The position numbers were made by a program, and so were the translations under genes. A DNA stretch of 8,709 nt from Flavisolibacter sp. GTDB lineage: Bacteria > Bacteroidota > Bacteroidia > Chitinophagales > Chitinophagaceae. The first letter of the stretch is position 1. Each line of letters starts with the position of its first letter. This document shows, in pieces, positions 1-5,611 of this stretch. The stretch is taken from NCBI GenBank assembly GCA_013695175.1, contig JACDAZ010000343.1, forward strand, positions 1-8,709, read 5' to 3'. The notes below the pieces were generated by a model. That model saw only the letters and a list, made by a program, of their open reading frames with translations. It was not told the origin of the DNA and ran no database searches.

Positions 1-243
1 CAGTTTAATAGTGAAGAAGGAGTGTACCAGGCAAGGTTATATTTGAAACAGGGTTTTTATAATTATATGTACGTTACTTATCCTACCGGCATAAGAGATT
101 ATCCTGATTTTAGTGAAACAGAAGGCAATAATTGGACAACTGAAAATGCTTATACTGTCTTAATTTATTTCAGACCTTTTGGTGCAAGAGCAGATGAACT
201 AATAGGATCGGCCAATCTTAACAGCACTTTTCCGGTCAGGTAA
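1..243 (+). CDS. C-terminal fragment of a type IX secretion plug-like protein (DUF5103 family)
   Basis: The reading frame is open from the first base of the window and ends at TAA 241-243, giving the last 80 residues of a longer protein; the GTG at 22 is internal and not a start. The fragment contains LKQGFYNYMYV, then an aromatic-rich stretch, then TENAYTVLIYFRPFGARADELIG. This resembles what I know of the C-terminus of DUF5103 proteins (LKQGxYNY, ENDYxxLVYYRPFGxRYDxLIG), the plug subunit that closes the SprA translocon of the Bacteroidota type IX secretion system from the periplasmic side. The identification is by remembered motif likeness, so another beta-rich Bacteroidota envelope protein is possible. 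No clear hairpin terminator follows the stop codon. Confidence 0.65.
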   Translation, partial: QFNSEEGVYQARLYLKQGFYNYMYVTYPTGIRDYPDFSETEGNNWTTENAYTVLIYFRPFGARADELIGSANLNSTFPVR

Positions 244-527
244 TTTAAAATTTTTTCTGTTTCCATAATTTATTAAGAAAGCTTATAGATTTCAATCTTT
301 TTCCTTTAATTAACTGCTGAAAGCCTTTATGAATAAGCATTTTATAATTTGCAGGTATTAGAAATCCAATTTAAAATTTTATAGAATTGTTGAATTAGAT
401 ATATAAAATATCCATTAATTATAAAACAATACTGTCTTAATGTGTATTTGTCACCTAATGTCATTGAGAATATATATAACTTTAAGGCTAGTTATTAAAT
501 TAATTCTCTCACCAAACATTTAAATCA
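244..527. other. AT-rich intergenic region between the plug-like gene and the ArsR gene
   Basis: This stretch of 284 bases is very AT-rich and has no convincing coding frame on either strand. It contains the left arm of an inverted repeat at 449-466. It also holds a weak promoter candidate for the ArsR gene at 477-484 (TAACTTTA, one mismatch from the Bacteroidota -7 box TAnnTTTG), but no TTTG lies at the usual 19-21 base distance upstream: the nearest TTGs are 10 and 26 bases away. I see no other structure here. Confidence 0.5.
449..466 (+). repeat. Left arm of inverted repeat flanking the ArsR gene
   Basis: The arm reads TGTCACCTAATGTCATTG. The reverse complement of 947-965 reads TGTCACCTAAATGTTATTG. 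The two share an unbroken ten-base core, then TGT and ATTG, with one inserted base and one mismatch (17 of 19 positions). The arm lies about 60 bases upstream of the ArsR start codon, a plausible operator position. No flanking target-site duplication is visible outside the arms. Confidence 0.5.
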
Positions 528-845
528 GTGGAAACAAGTAAAACAGCCCCTGCAAATCTTGAACTGGACACTCTTCAGTTAAAGAAGGCTTCACTTATCC
601 TCCGGGCAATTAACCACAAACTGCGCCAGGACATTATTAAATTTATTCACCAGAATTATCGTGTTACAGTTAGCGAGATCTATAAAAAAATGAAACTGGA
701 ACAGTCGGTAACTTCTCAGCATTTAGGGATTTTACGAAAAAGCCGTTGTGTACATACAGAACGTGATGGTAAATTCATTTTTTATTCTGTGAATCATAAA
801 CGATTAAAAGAAGTACAAAAATTCTGCAACGACCTTCTTTCGTAG
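528..845 (+). CDS. ArsR/SmtB-like winged-helix transcriptional regulator
   Basis: This 105-residue protein has the length and fold pattern of ArsR-family DNA-binding repressors. A first helix (about 20-42, LILRAINHKLRQDIIKFI) matches the family's 'LADPTRRxIL' region. The helix-turn-helix spans about 46-70, with recognition-helix residues QSVTSQHLGILR, and the wing is at about 75-90 (TERDGKFIFYSVN). The two cysteines (74 and 100) do not form the ELCVCEL metal site or another classic sensor site I recognise, so the signal may not be a metal. The start is GTG 528: an in-frame TAA lies at 501-503 and no ATG lies between. The gene ends just before a strong hairpin terminator at 886-912, and inverted-repeat arms lie on both sides of it. 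Its targets are unknown; autoregulation is the default expectation for the family. Confidence 0.85.
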   Translation: METSKTAPANLELDTLQLKKASLILRAINHKLRQDIIKFIHQNYRVTVSEIYKKMKLEQSVTSQHLGILRKSRCVHTERDGKFIFYSVNHKRLKEVQKFCNDLLS

Positions 846-873
846 TTTTTAATAATATTTAATTAGAAGGATA

Positions 874-915
874 TTTTATGTAGTTAACAGCTGTAGTAAC
901 AGCTGTTTTTTTATG
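874..915. repeat. Seven-base direct repeat TTTTATG enclosing the terminator hairpin
   Basis: TTTTATG occurs at 874-880 and again at 909-915, 35 bases apart, with the 9-bp hairpin between. The first copy sits six bases after AGAAGGA (865-871), a Shine-Dalgarno-like stretch, and its ATG is followed at once by TAG. The second copy supplies the ATG of the isoaspartyl-peptidase-like stub. The arrangement looks like a 35-base insertion or duplication that separated a ribosome binding site from its start codon, but seven AT-rich bases could also repeat by chance. Confidence 0.3.
886..912 (+). terminator. Rho-independent terminator after the ArsR gene
   Basis: A perfect 9-bp stem (AACAGCTGT at 886-894 with ACAGCTGTT at 899-907) closes a four-base loop AGTA and runs into a seven-T tract at 906-912. 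It begins 40 bases after the ArsR stop codon and should end that transcript. Each arm contains the self-complementary ACAGCTGT, so the element is also a direct repeat of this octamer. On the minus strand the T tract is missing, so it should not serve cphA well. Confidence 0.8.
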
Positions 916-963
916 AATATTGCAATTTCTATTCATGGAGGTGCTGCAATAACATTTAGGTGA
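913..963 (+). pseudogene. Truncated N-terminal stub of an isoaspartyl peptidase/L-asparaginase (Ntn-hydrolase) gene
   Basis: The 16 codons from ATG 913 to TGA 961-963 read MNIAISIHGGAAITFR. The segment NIAISIHGGA matches the conserved start of type 2 asparaginases/isoaspartyl peptidases, whose N-termini read like M-x-x-IAIHGGAGxI; the E. coli IaaA region IHGGAGAIS also aligns with IHGGA-AIT if one glycine codon is lost. Intact members are about 300 residues, so nearly the whole gene is missing, and the other two frames also close within a few codons. This enzyme family hydrolyses beta-aspartyl-arginine, the dipeptide released from cyanophycin, and the stub faces a cphA gene. That context strengthens the match, but so short a piece remains a tentative call. 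Confidence 0.45.
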
Positions 964-965
964 CA
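947..965 (-). repeat. Right arm of inverted repeat flanking the ArsR gene
   Basis: Read on the minus strand this arm is TGTCACCTAAATGTTATTG, the partner of 449-466. It overlaps the last codons and the stop of the isoaspartyl-peptidase-like stub, exactly where the resemblance to that family ends. It lies between two convergent genes, not a usual place for an operator. Confidence 0.5.
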
Positions 966-1008
966 TAAACATGATTGCATTGAATGTAAGTGTTTGTCTA
1001 AAAAAAAA

Positions 1009-2559
1009 TTAAACAGCCTTTTTAAAACTTAGTACATTTTTTTCCTGAACCTGTTTCATCTCCATTACACGTTCAAAAACCTTTTGAACATTTTCTACGA
1101 GCAAAACAATTAAAGCACCCGGTGCATTTGTTTCCATAGCATAATCACATGCTTCAATTTCTGATTTAAAATATGAAATGGGTTTATGAGGTGCTGTTTC
1201 CTGTATACCGGTTCTGATAAGTGACACTATTTCAAATTCAGTTCTTCCACGCAAATCTTCATCCATTCTAATCATCAATTCATCAAAAATCTTTCCTGCC
1301 TCTCTGCCCATTGCAATTAAATCTTCATTGCGCCTGTCACCGACACCGGCAATAATGCCTATTTTTTTTGTTGCTGTCAGTTCATTTAAAAATTCACCCA
1401 AAGCTTTTAAGCCATGTGGATTATGAGCATAATCAAGGAGAACAGTATGATCATCACATTCAATAAAATTCAGCCGGCCCGGTGTTTGGCTAAACGAACT
1501 GCGGAACGTTCTTAATGTACATCTTATAGCAGGCATACTTAATCCGCAGCTATAAGCTGCCAGTACAGCACCCAATACATTTGCAATATTAAATTTTGCC
1601 TTACCACCAAAAGTGAGTGGAATATTTTCAACTTCTTCCACCGGTATTATTCTGTTACCATTCCTGATGATAATATAACCTGCTTCATAATAAGCAGCTA
1701 ATCCACCTGCATCACAATGTCTTTGAATACGGATGTTATCAGCATGTAAAGAAAACAAAGCCACTTTACCAGTTGCCATATCTTTCATGCTATACACCTT
1801 GTCATCATCTGCATTTAAAATTACATAACCATCGGGTTGAACTATTTTAGCTAATACAGCTTTTACTTCTGCTAATTGATCTAATGTATGAATATCATTT
1901 AATCCCAGATGATCTTCAGCTACATTGGTAATGATAGAGCAATTACAACTGTCAAATGCCAAACCGGAACGCAGTAAACCTCCACGTGCTGTTTCCAAAA
2001 CAGCAAATTCAACGGCAGGATCATGCAAGAGTACCCTTGCAGATGATGGTCCTGAGCAATCTCCCTTATGAATTAGTTCTTTATTTAAATAAATACCATC
2101 TGTTGTAGTATATCCCGTATAGTAACCTTGTTGTTGTGCCATAGAAGCCACCAGGCGGGTAGTGGTTGTCTTTCCATTGGTGCCCGTTATGGCAACAAGT
2201 GGAATTCTGCCATTGGATTTTTTGGGGAAAAGCATGTCAACCACTGGCTCAGCAACATTTCTTTTTTTACCCTTATTAGGTTGTAAATGCATTCTGAAAC
2301 CTGGAGCCGCATTTACTTCTATAATGGCTCCACCGTTTTCAACCACAGAAGTGGTAAGATCAGGAGCCATAATATCAATACCGCAAATATTTAAACCAAT
2401 AATTCTTGCAACTCTTTCAAACAATTGCCTGTTGGCAGGATGAACAAAGTCTGTGATATCTTCTGCTGTACCCCCTGTACTTAAATTGGCCGTAGTTTTT
2501 AAAATAATCTCTTCACCATTTTTTGGTATGTCGTCTATTGAAATTTTTTTTGATGACAA
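1009..2559 (-). CDS. cphA: Cyanophycin synthetase, C-terminal part (end of ATP-grasp domain plus Mur-ligase-like domain)
   Basis: Cyanophycin synthetase polymerises L-aspartate and L-arginine with ATP into multi-L-arginyl-poly-L-aspartate, a cytoplasmic nitrogen store. Counting from the TTG at 2559, this part starts with the end of the ATP-grasp domain (ANLSTGGTAEDITD about 24-37; IEVNAAPGFRMHLQP about 80-94). The Mur-ligase-like half follows, with the P-loop GTNGKTTT at 126-133, ETARGGLLRSGL at 189-200, NVAEDHLGL at 212-220 and DYAHNPHG at 376-383. This half adds arginine to the aspartate side chain. The TTG is not a natural start, because coding similarity continues upstream to about 2700 in the same frame, where the frameshift joins it to the 2658-3626 part. 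The stop is followed directly by a nine-T run on the minus strand, without a clear hairpin. No cyanophycinase gene (cphB) is in the window. Confidence 0.85.
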   Translation of the reverse strand: MSSKKISIDDIPKNGEEIILKTTANLSTGGTAEDITDFVHPANRQLFERVARIIGLNICGIDIMAPDLTTSVVENGGAIIEVNAAPGFRMHLQPNKGKKRNVAEPVVDMLFPKKSNGRIPLVAITGTNGKTTTTRLVASMAQQQGYYTGYTTTDGIYLNKELIHKGDCSGPSSARVLLHDPAVEFAVLETARGGLLRSGLAFDSCNCSIITNVAEDHLGLNDIHTLDQLAEVKAVLAKIVQPDGYVILNADDDKVYSMKDMATGKVALFSLHADNIRIQRHCDAGGLAAYYEAGYIIIRNGNRIIPVEEVENIPLTFGGKAKFNIANVLGAVLAAYSCGLSMPAIRCTLRTFRSSFSQTPGRLNFIECDDHTVLLDYAHNPHGLKALGEFLNELTATKKIGIIAGVGDRRNEDLIAMGREAGKIFDELMIRMDEDLRGRTEFEIVSLIRTGIQETAPHKPISYFKSEIEACDYAMETNAPGALIVLLVENVQKVFERVMEMKQVQEKNVLSFKKAV

Positions 2560-2657
2560 ACATTCATTTGTATCAACATCAATTGTAATGGAAGTTAGAA
2601 TATTGGTATGACCGGAACTTCTTTTTGGATCTTTATTTATGATTTCTACCAGTTCTT

Positions 2658-3626
2658 TTATTGAATGTTTTCCATCTCCTTTAATGGAGGCAGGGGTTCT
2701 TTTGGTGCAGCAACAAATTTGTTATCTATAACCAGTACCCTGAAATCACAACCGGTGATAAATTTTTCTACAACAATTTTTTTAGAAATTTCCTTTGCAC
2801 GTTTAAAAGCATTAAGGGCTGTTTGCTCATCACAAATATTTGTAGTGATACCTTTGCCCTGGTTGCCATCCAATGGTTTAATTACTATCGGAAATTTTAA
2901 ACTATCAACTACATCTTTAAGATTTTCTATTGTATCTATTACTTCTCCTTCAGGAACCGGTATGCAGGCCGCAGCTAACATTTTTTTTGTCAGATGTTTA
3001 TCAGAAACTTTATCAACAGCAATGGCACCGGTGGTACTGGCTATGGTAGCATTAATTCTTTTTTGATTAATGCCATAACCAAATTGTATGTACCCTTCAT
3101 CATCCAAAAAGGAAACTGGGATATTTCTTTTTTTTGCTTCTTCTATAATTGATGTTGTACTGGGTCCAAAACAATTATCTTCCCAGATGCCCTTTAGTTT
3201 TTCAATGTCTTTTTCAACATCATAATTATTACCAGTTAAAAATGCTTTTACAATATTTAGTGCAGATTCAGCAGCATATACACCTGATCTCTTTTCTCTA
3301 AAAGAAAAAATAATATTGACTTTTTTTTCAGAAATTCTTTTAGTTAATAAATAATCCAGGGGTATACCGGTGTTAGAATGAAGTGCACGGACTGTGGTTT
3401 CTACAATTTTTATTAGATTTTCCCCAAAATTTTCTTCGCCTGTTATTGCTGCTTCCACATTTTCTATATGGCATAATAACAATGGAAAAGTTTTAAAAAA
3501 GTTTTTAAAACAACTTTTATCTAATTTATCAACATCATTTAAACTAAGGGAAACAACTATAAGAGAATGGTGCTTTGTTGACCAATAGTTGGGACCGGTT
3601 AAAGTCCTTATTTTTTTTGTAAACAT
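2658..3626 (-). CDS. cphA: Cyanophycin synthetase, N-terminal part (N-terminal domain plus start of ATP-grasp domain), cut by frameshift
   Basis: This open frame of 322 residues starts with the family signature RTLTGPNYWS (7-16), followed by the CphA-specific N-terminal domain to about residue 155. The ATP-grasp domain then begins (FGYGINQKRINATIAS 182-197, DKVSDKHLTKKML 205-217, FPIVIKPLDGNQGKGITTNI 245-264, DFRVLVIDNKFVAAPK about 294-309). After residue 309 the sequence (EPLPPLKEMENIQ) no longer resembles the family and stops, while the expected sequence continues in the -1 frame. The true start is well supported: ATG 3626 has GGAGG five bases upstream and gives the usual N-terminus. The ATP-grasp half would add aspartate to the chain. 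The gene lies 111 bases downstream of kdsA on the same strand, so it could be co-transcribed or have its own promoter. Confidence 0.85.
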   Translation of the reverse strand: MFTKKIRTLTGPNYWSTKHHSLIVVSLSLNDVDKLDKSCFKNFFKTFPLLLCHIENVEAAITGEENFGENLIKIVETTVRALHSNTGIPLDYLLTKRISEKKVNIIFSFREKRSGVYAAESALNIVKAFLTGNNYDVEKDIEKLKGIWEDNCFGPSTTSIIEEAKKRNIPVSFLDDEGYIQFGYGINQKRINATIASTTGAIAVDKVSDKHLTKKMLAAACIPVPEGEVIDTIENLKDVVDSLKFPIVIKPLDGNQGKGITTNICDEQTALNAFKRAKEISKKIVVEKFITGCDFRVLVIDNKFVAAPKEPLPPLKEMENIQ

Positions 3627-3631
3627 TAAAA

Positions 3632-3636
3632 CCTCC
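3632..3636 (-). promoter_or_regulatory. Shine-Dalgarno site of cphA
   Basis: GGAGG stands five bases before the cphA ATG, a near-ideal Shine-Dalgarno sequence. It supports the start at 3626. Such strong sites are uncommon in Bacteroidota, and none is seen before parB or dapB here. Confidence 0.7.
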
Positions 3637-3644
3637 GGGGTATG

Positions 3645-3654
3645 TTAACGTTAA
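3645..3654. promoter_or_regulatory. Ten-base palindrome upstream of cphA
   Basis: TTAACGTTAA is a perfect palindrome whose near edge is 18 bases before the cphA start codon and just ahead of its ribosome binding site. A transcription factor dimer bound here could block or time cphA expression. Short AT-rich palindromes also arise by chance, and I see no clear -7 box tied to it. Confidence 0.3.
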
Positions 3655-3737
3655 ATACAAAAATTTTGTGCCAGAATTTAATATCTGTGGAAAATAATAT
3701 TTTTCAGAACAAGCTGGAGCTTAATATGTTAGTAAAC

Positions 3738-4559
3738 TTATAATACCGCTTTCCTGATTTTTACCAGCTGAACCAGAAGGTCTTCCAATAAATCCAGCCT
3801 TAGCATATTAGCACCATCGCTTTTTGCACATGAGGGATCGGGGTGGGTTTCTATAAACAATCCATCAGCACCTGATGCAATGGCAGCTTTGGCAATGGTT
3901 GCAATTAATTTAGGATTTCCACCCGTAACACCCGAAGATTGATTTGGTTGTTGTAAACTATGGGTACAATCCATTATTACAGGAACTCCGTTTTCTTTCA
4001 TAGCAGGTATATTTCTATAATCAACAACAAGATCCTGGTAACCAAAAGTGGTACCTCTTTCAGTTAGCATTATTTTTTGATTGCCGCTACTCTTTATTTT
4101 TTCTACTGCAAACTTCATGGACTCTCCGCTTACAAACTGTCCTTTTTTTACATTAATGATTCTTCCTGTTTTTCCTGCTGTTATTAATAATTCAGTTTGC
4201 CTGCATAAAAAAGCAGGTATCTGTAAAATATCTACAAATTGTGCTGCCAGTTCTGCTTCCTGCTCAGTATGAATATCTGTTGTAGTTGGTAAATTAAATT
4301 TTTTTGCAGCTTTTTGAATAATTCCTAAAGCAAGGTCATCTCCAATTCCCGTAAAAGAACCTGAACTGGTACGGTTTGCTTTTCTATAAGAAGCTTTAAA
4401 TACGAATGGTATTCCTAGCCTTTTACAAATAGAAGAAATTTTTTGGGCTATCTCCAACACCATTTCTTCACTCTCCACCACACAGGGGCCACCTATTAAA
4501 AAAAAATTATCCTTATCATATTCCTGACCTGCAAATAAATCCTTTAAAAAATCATTCAT
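3738..4559 (-). CDS. kdsA: 3-deoxy-8-phosphooctulonate (Kdo-8-P) synthase, metal-dependent class
   Basis: The enzyme condenses phosphoenolpyruvate with arabinose-5-phosphate to Kdo-8-phosphate, the precursor of the inner-core sugar of lipopolysaccharide, in the cytoplasm. The 273 residues fit the family's usual length (about 260-285). Visible signatures are GGPCVVES (23-30), FKASYRKANRTS (54-65), TTDIHTEQEA (93-102), LQIPAFLCRQTEL (112-124), NVKKGQFVS (136-144), TERGTTFGY (166-174), MDCTHSLQQPN (196-206) and FIETHPDP (235-242). Cys26, His200, Glu237 and Asp248 stand at the same spacing (174, 37, 11) as the four metal ligands of the Aquifex aeolicus enzyme; non-metal enzymes such as that of E. 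coli have Asn at the first position. The start is ATG 4559, about 20 residues before the first conserved strand. It is transcribed divergently from tdh. Confidence 0.97.
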   Translation of the reverse strand: MNDFLKDLFAGQEYDKDNFFLIGGPCVVESEEMVLEIAQKISSICKRLGIPFVFKASYRKANRTSSGSFTGIGDDLALGIIQKAAKKFNLPTTTDIHTEQEAELAAQFVDILQIPAFLCRQTELLITAGKTGRIINVKKGQFVSGESMKFAVEKIKSSGNQKIMLTERGTTFGYQDLVVDYRNIPAMKENGVPVIMDCTHSLQQPNQSSGVTGGNPKLIATIAKAAIASGADGLFIETHPDPSCAKSDGANMLRLDLLEDLLVQLVKIRKAVL

Positions 4560-4577
4560 TTTATGTGTTTGTTCTTA

Positions 4578-4599
4578 TGGTACATGAAGCAGTGGTACA
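4578..4599. repeat. Direct repeat TGGTACA in the kdsA-tdh divergent promoter region
   Basis: TGGTACA occurs at 4578-4584 and 4593-4599, 15 bases apart start to start. The second copy overlaps the candidate kdsA -7 box and the first falls in the kdsA leader. This could be a pair of regulator half-sites affecting kdsA, but the copies are short and chance is possible. Confidence 0.3.
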
Positions 4600-4605
4600 A
4601 ATTTA
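4598..4605 (-). promoter_or_regulatory. Candidate -7 box of the kdsA promoter
   Basis: On the minus strand the sequence is TAAATTTG, a full match to the Bacteroidota -7 consensus TAnnTTTG. It ends 38 bases before the kdsA start codon, giving a leader of roughly 30-35 bases. No good TTTG is present at the -33 distance, so the call rests on the -7 match and position. Confidence 0.45.
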
Positions 4606-4633
4606 TGTTATGAAGGTATAAACTCTATTTTTG
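4602..4633 (+). promoter_or_regulatory. Candidate tdh promoter with an almost absent leader
   Basis: TATTTTTG at 4626-4633 fully matches TAnnTTTG. TTTA at 4602-4605, one mismatch from TTTG, stands 20 bases upstream, the normal -33/-7 spacing. Transcription would start only about 0-4 bases before the tdh ATG at 4641, implying a leaderless or nearly leaderless message. The -33 element overlaps the kdsA -7 box on the other strand, so the two promoters should compete for polymerase. Confidence 0.45.
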
Positions 4634-4640
4634 CGCCTTA

Positions 4641-5579
4641 ATGAAACAGGAAAAGATATTAGTTATAGGTGCCTCTGGTCAAATAGGAGTTGAATTAACT
4701 CTTGCTCTACGCAAAATATATGGTGCTGCTAATGTAATAGCATCTGACCTGCGTGAGCAAAACGAATTACTTATTGGTAATGGTCCTTTTGTAAGCCTTG
4801 ACGTAATGAATAAGGAAATGTTGCATGTACAAGTGATCAGGCAAAATGTAACGCAGATTTATTTGCTGGCTGCTATTTTATCTGCTACGGGAGAAAAGAA
4901 CCCGCACCTGGCATGGAACCTTAATATGCAAAGCCTGTTGAATGTTTTGGATATTGCAAAAGAAGAAAAACTTCATAAAGTTTATTGGCCAAGCAGTATA
5001 GCCGTTTTTGGACCTACATCTCCAAAACAAAATTGCCCGCAGCAAACTATCATAGAACCTACTACTGTTTACGGAATCTCAAAATATGCAGGTGAGTTTT
5101 GGTGTAACTATTTTTACAATAAGTACAATGTTGATATTAGAAGTTTACGTTACCCCGGCCTTATATCTTATAAATCGGCGCCCGGTGGCGGAACAACAGA
5201 TTATGCTGTCGAAATTTTTCATGAAGCACTGGCTGAAAAAACTTATGAATGTTTTTTGGATAAAGATACTTACCTGCCTATGATGTATATGCCCGATGCT
5301 ATAAGAGCAACTATAGAATTGATGGAAGCTCCTGCGGAAAAAATATGCGTTAGAACCTCTTATAACCTGGCGGGAATGAGTTTTTCACCGGAGGAAATTG
5401 GTAATGAAGTAAAAAAGCATGTACCCGGTTTTACAATGACGTATAAACCCGATTACAGGCAGCAAATCGCAAATAGCTGGCCGCAGAGCATTGATGATTC
5501 AGTAGCGCAAAAAGATTGGGGATGGAAACCGGAATATGATCTGGAGAAAATGACGGAAGATATGTTTACCAATCTATAG
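4641..5579 (+). CDS. tdh: L-threonine 3-dehydrogenase, short-chain (extended SDR) type
   Basis: This 312-residue extended short-chain dehydrogenase has the Rossmann nucleotide motif GASGQIG (10-16), the Asp that favours NAD in ASDLRE (34-39), LLAAILSATGEKNP (75-88), the catalytic serine in PSSIAVFGPT (117-126) and the catalytic YGISK (Tyr144, Lys148). RYPGLIS (170-176) and GGGTTDYAV (182-190) follow, with SWPQSIDDSVAQKDWGW near the C-terminus. These segments match what I know of the SDR-type threonine dehydrogenase described from Flavobacterium frigidimaris. The enzyme oxidises threonine to 2-amino-3-ketobutyrate with NAD+, which glycine C-acetyltransferase (Kbl, not in this window) splits to glycine and acetyl-CoA. 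It is unrelated to the zinc-dependent Tdh of E. coli. The ATG places the Rossmann motif ten residues in, as expected. It is convergent with dapB (32-base gap). Confidence 0.88.
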   Translation: MKQEKILVIGASGQIGVELTLALRKIYGAANVIASDLREQNELLIGNGPFVSLDVMNKEMLHVQVIRQNVTQIYLLAAILSATGEKNPHLAWNLNMQSLLNVLDIAKEEKLHKVYWPSSIAVFGPTSPKQNCPQQTIIEPTTVYGISKYAGEFWCNYFYNKYNVDIRSLRYPGLISYKSAPGGGTTDYAVEIFHEALAEKTYECFLDKDTYLPMMYMPDAIRATIELMEAPAEKICVRTSYNLAGMSFSPEEIGNEVKKHVPGFTMTYKPDYRQQIANSWPQSIDDSVAQKDWGWKPEYDLEKMTEDMFTNL

Positions 5580-5586
5580 CAAAGAA

Positions 5587-5606
5587 AATAAAAGCGAATT
5601 TTTATT
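5587..5606 (-). terminator. Weak AT-only hairpin between convergent tdh and dapB
   Basis: AATAAAA (5587-5593) pairs with TTTTATT (5600-5606) around a six-base loop. Read on the minus strand, the hairpin is followed by a T-rich run, so it could terminate the dapB operon; on the plus strand it lies just after the tdh stop. A stem with no G-C pairs is weak. Confidence 0.3.
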
Positions 5607-5611
5607 GGATA

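Larger units (their letters stand above)
1009..3626 (-). pseudogene. cphA: cphA as a whole: full-length cyanophycin synthetase gene with a single frameshift
   Basis: The two open frames at 2658-3626 and 1009-2559 are one gene. Adding one base at the A run read on the minus strand (TTTT at 2700-2703 on the plus strand) changes APKEPLPP to APKRTPASIKGDG and joins the frames without a gap. The bridging segment then reads GDGKHSIKELVEIINKDPKR and on to GHTNILTSI, which is typical conserved CphA sequence. The repaired protein would have 872 residues, the usual CphA length, with N-terminal, ATP-grasp and Mur-ligase-like domains all present. No other stop interrupts it, so the lesion is either recent or a read or assembly error in a short homopolymer. 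Without repair the ATP-grasp domain is split between two peptides and no active enzyme is expected. Confidence 0.85.

Noticed and set aside
244..448. An open minus-strand stretch in the intergenic region (from an ATG near 341) running into the plug-like gene
   Set aside because: The translation is lysine- and leucine-rich with no recognisable motif, has no evident promoter, and partly lies antisense to a real gene.
878..883. A minimal ATG-TAG start-stop frame behind AGAAGGA
   Set aside because: It encodes no peptide beyond methionine. It is better explained as the displaced start of the stub downstream or as chance.
449..965. Restoring an intact isoaspartyl peptidase by flipping 467-946 between the inverted-repeat arms
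   Set aside because: The stub then joins an open minus-strand frame below 449, but its translation does not resemble the enzyme, so a simple inversion does not rebuild the gene.
1000..1008. The nine-T run after cphA (minus strand) as an intrinsic terminator
   Set aside because: No G-C-containing stem precedes it, so I do not call a terminator.
1976..2000. CACGTG with CTGTTTCC as a parS-like site
   Set aside because: It lacks the symmetrical TGTTTCACGTGAAACA pattern and lies within the cphA coding sequence.
2162..2443. Long plus-strand open frames within cphA, and similar ones in kdsA, dapB, tdh and parA
   Set aside because: They lie opposite or inside well-identified genes, have no conserved motifs, and are shadows of AT-rich codon use.
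2697..2710. Programmed -1 ribosomal frameshift in cphA
   Set aside because: There is no X XXY YYZ heptamer; only the AAA codon could re-pair and the preceding CCA could not. I see no downstream stimulatory stem, and a one-base lesion or read error is simpler.
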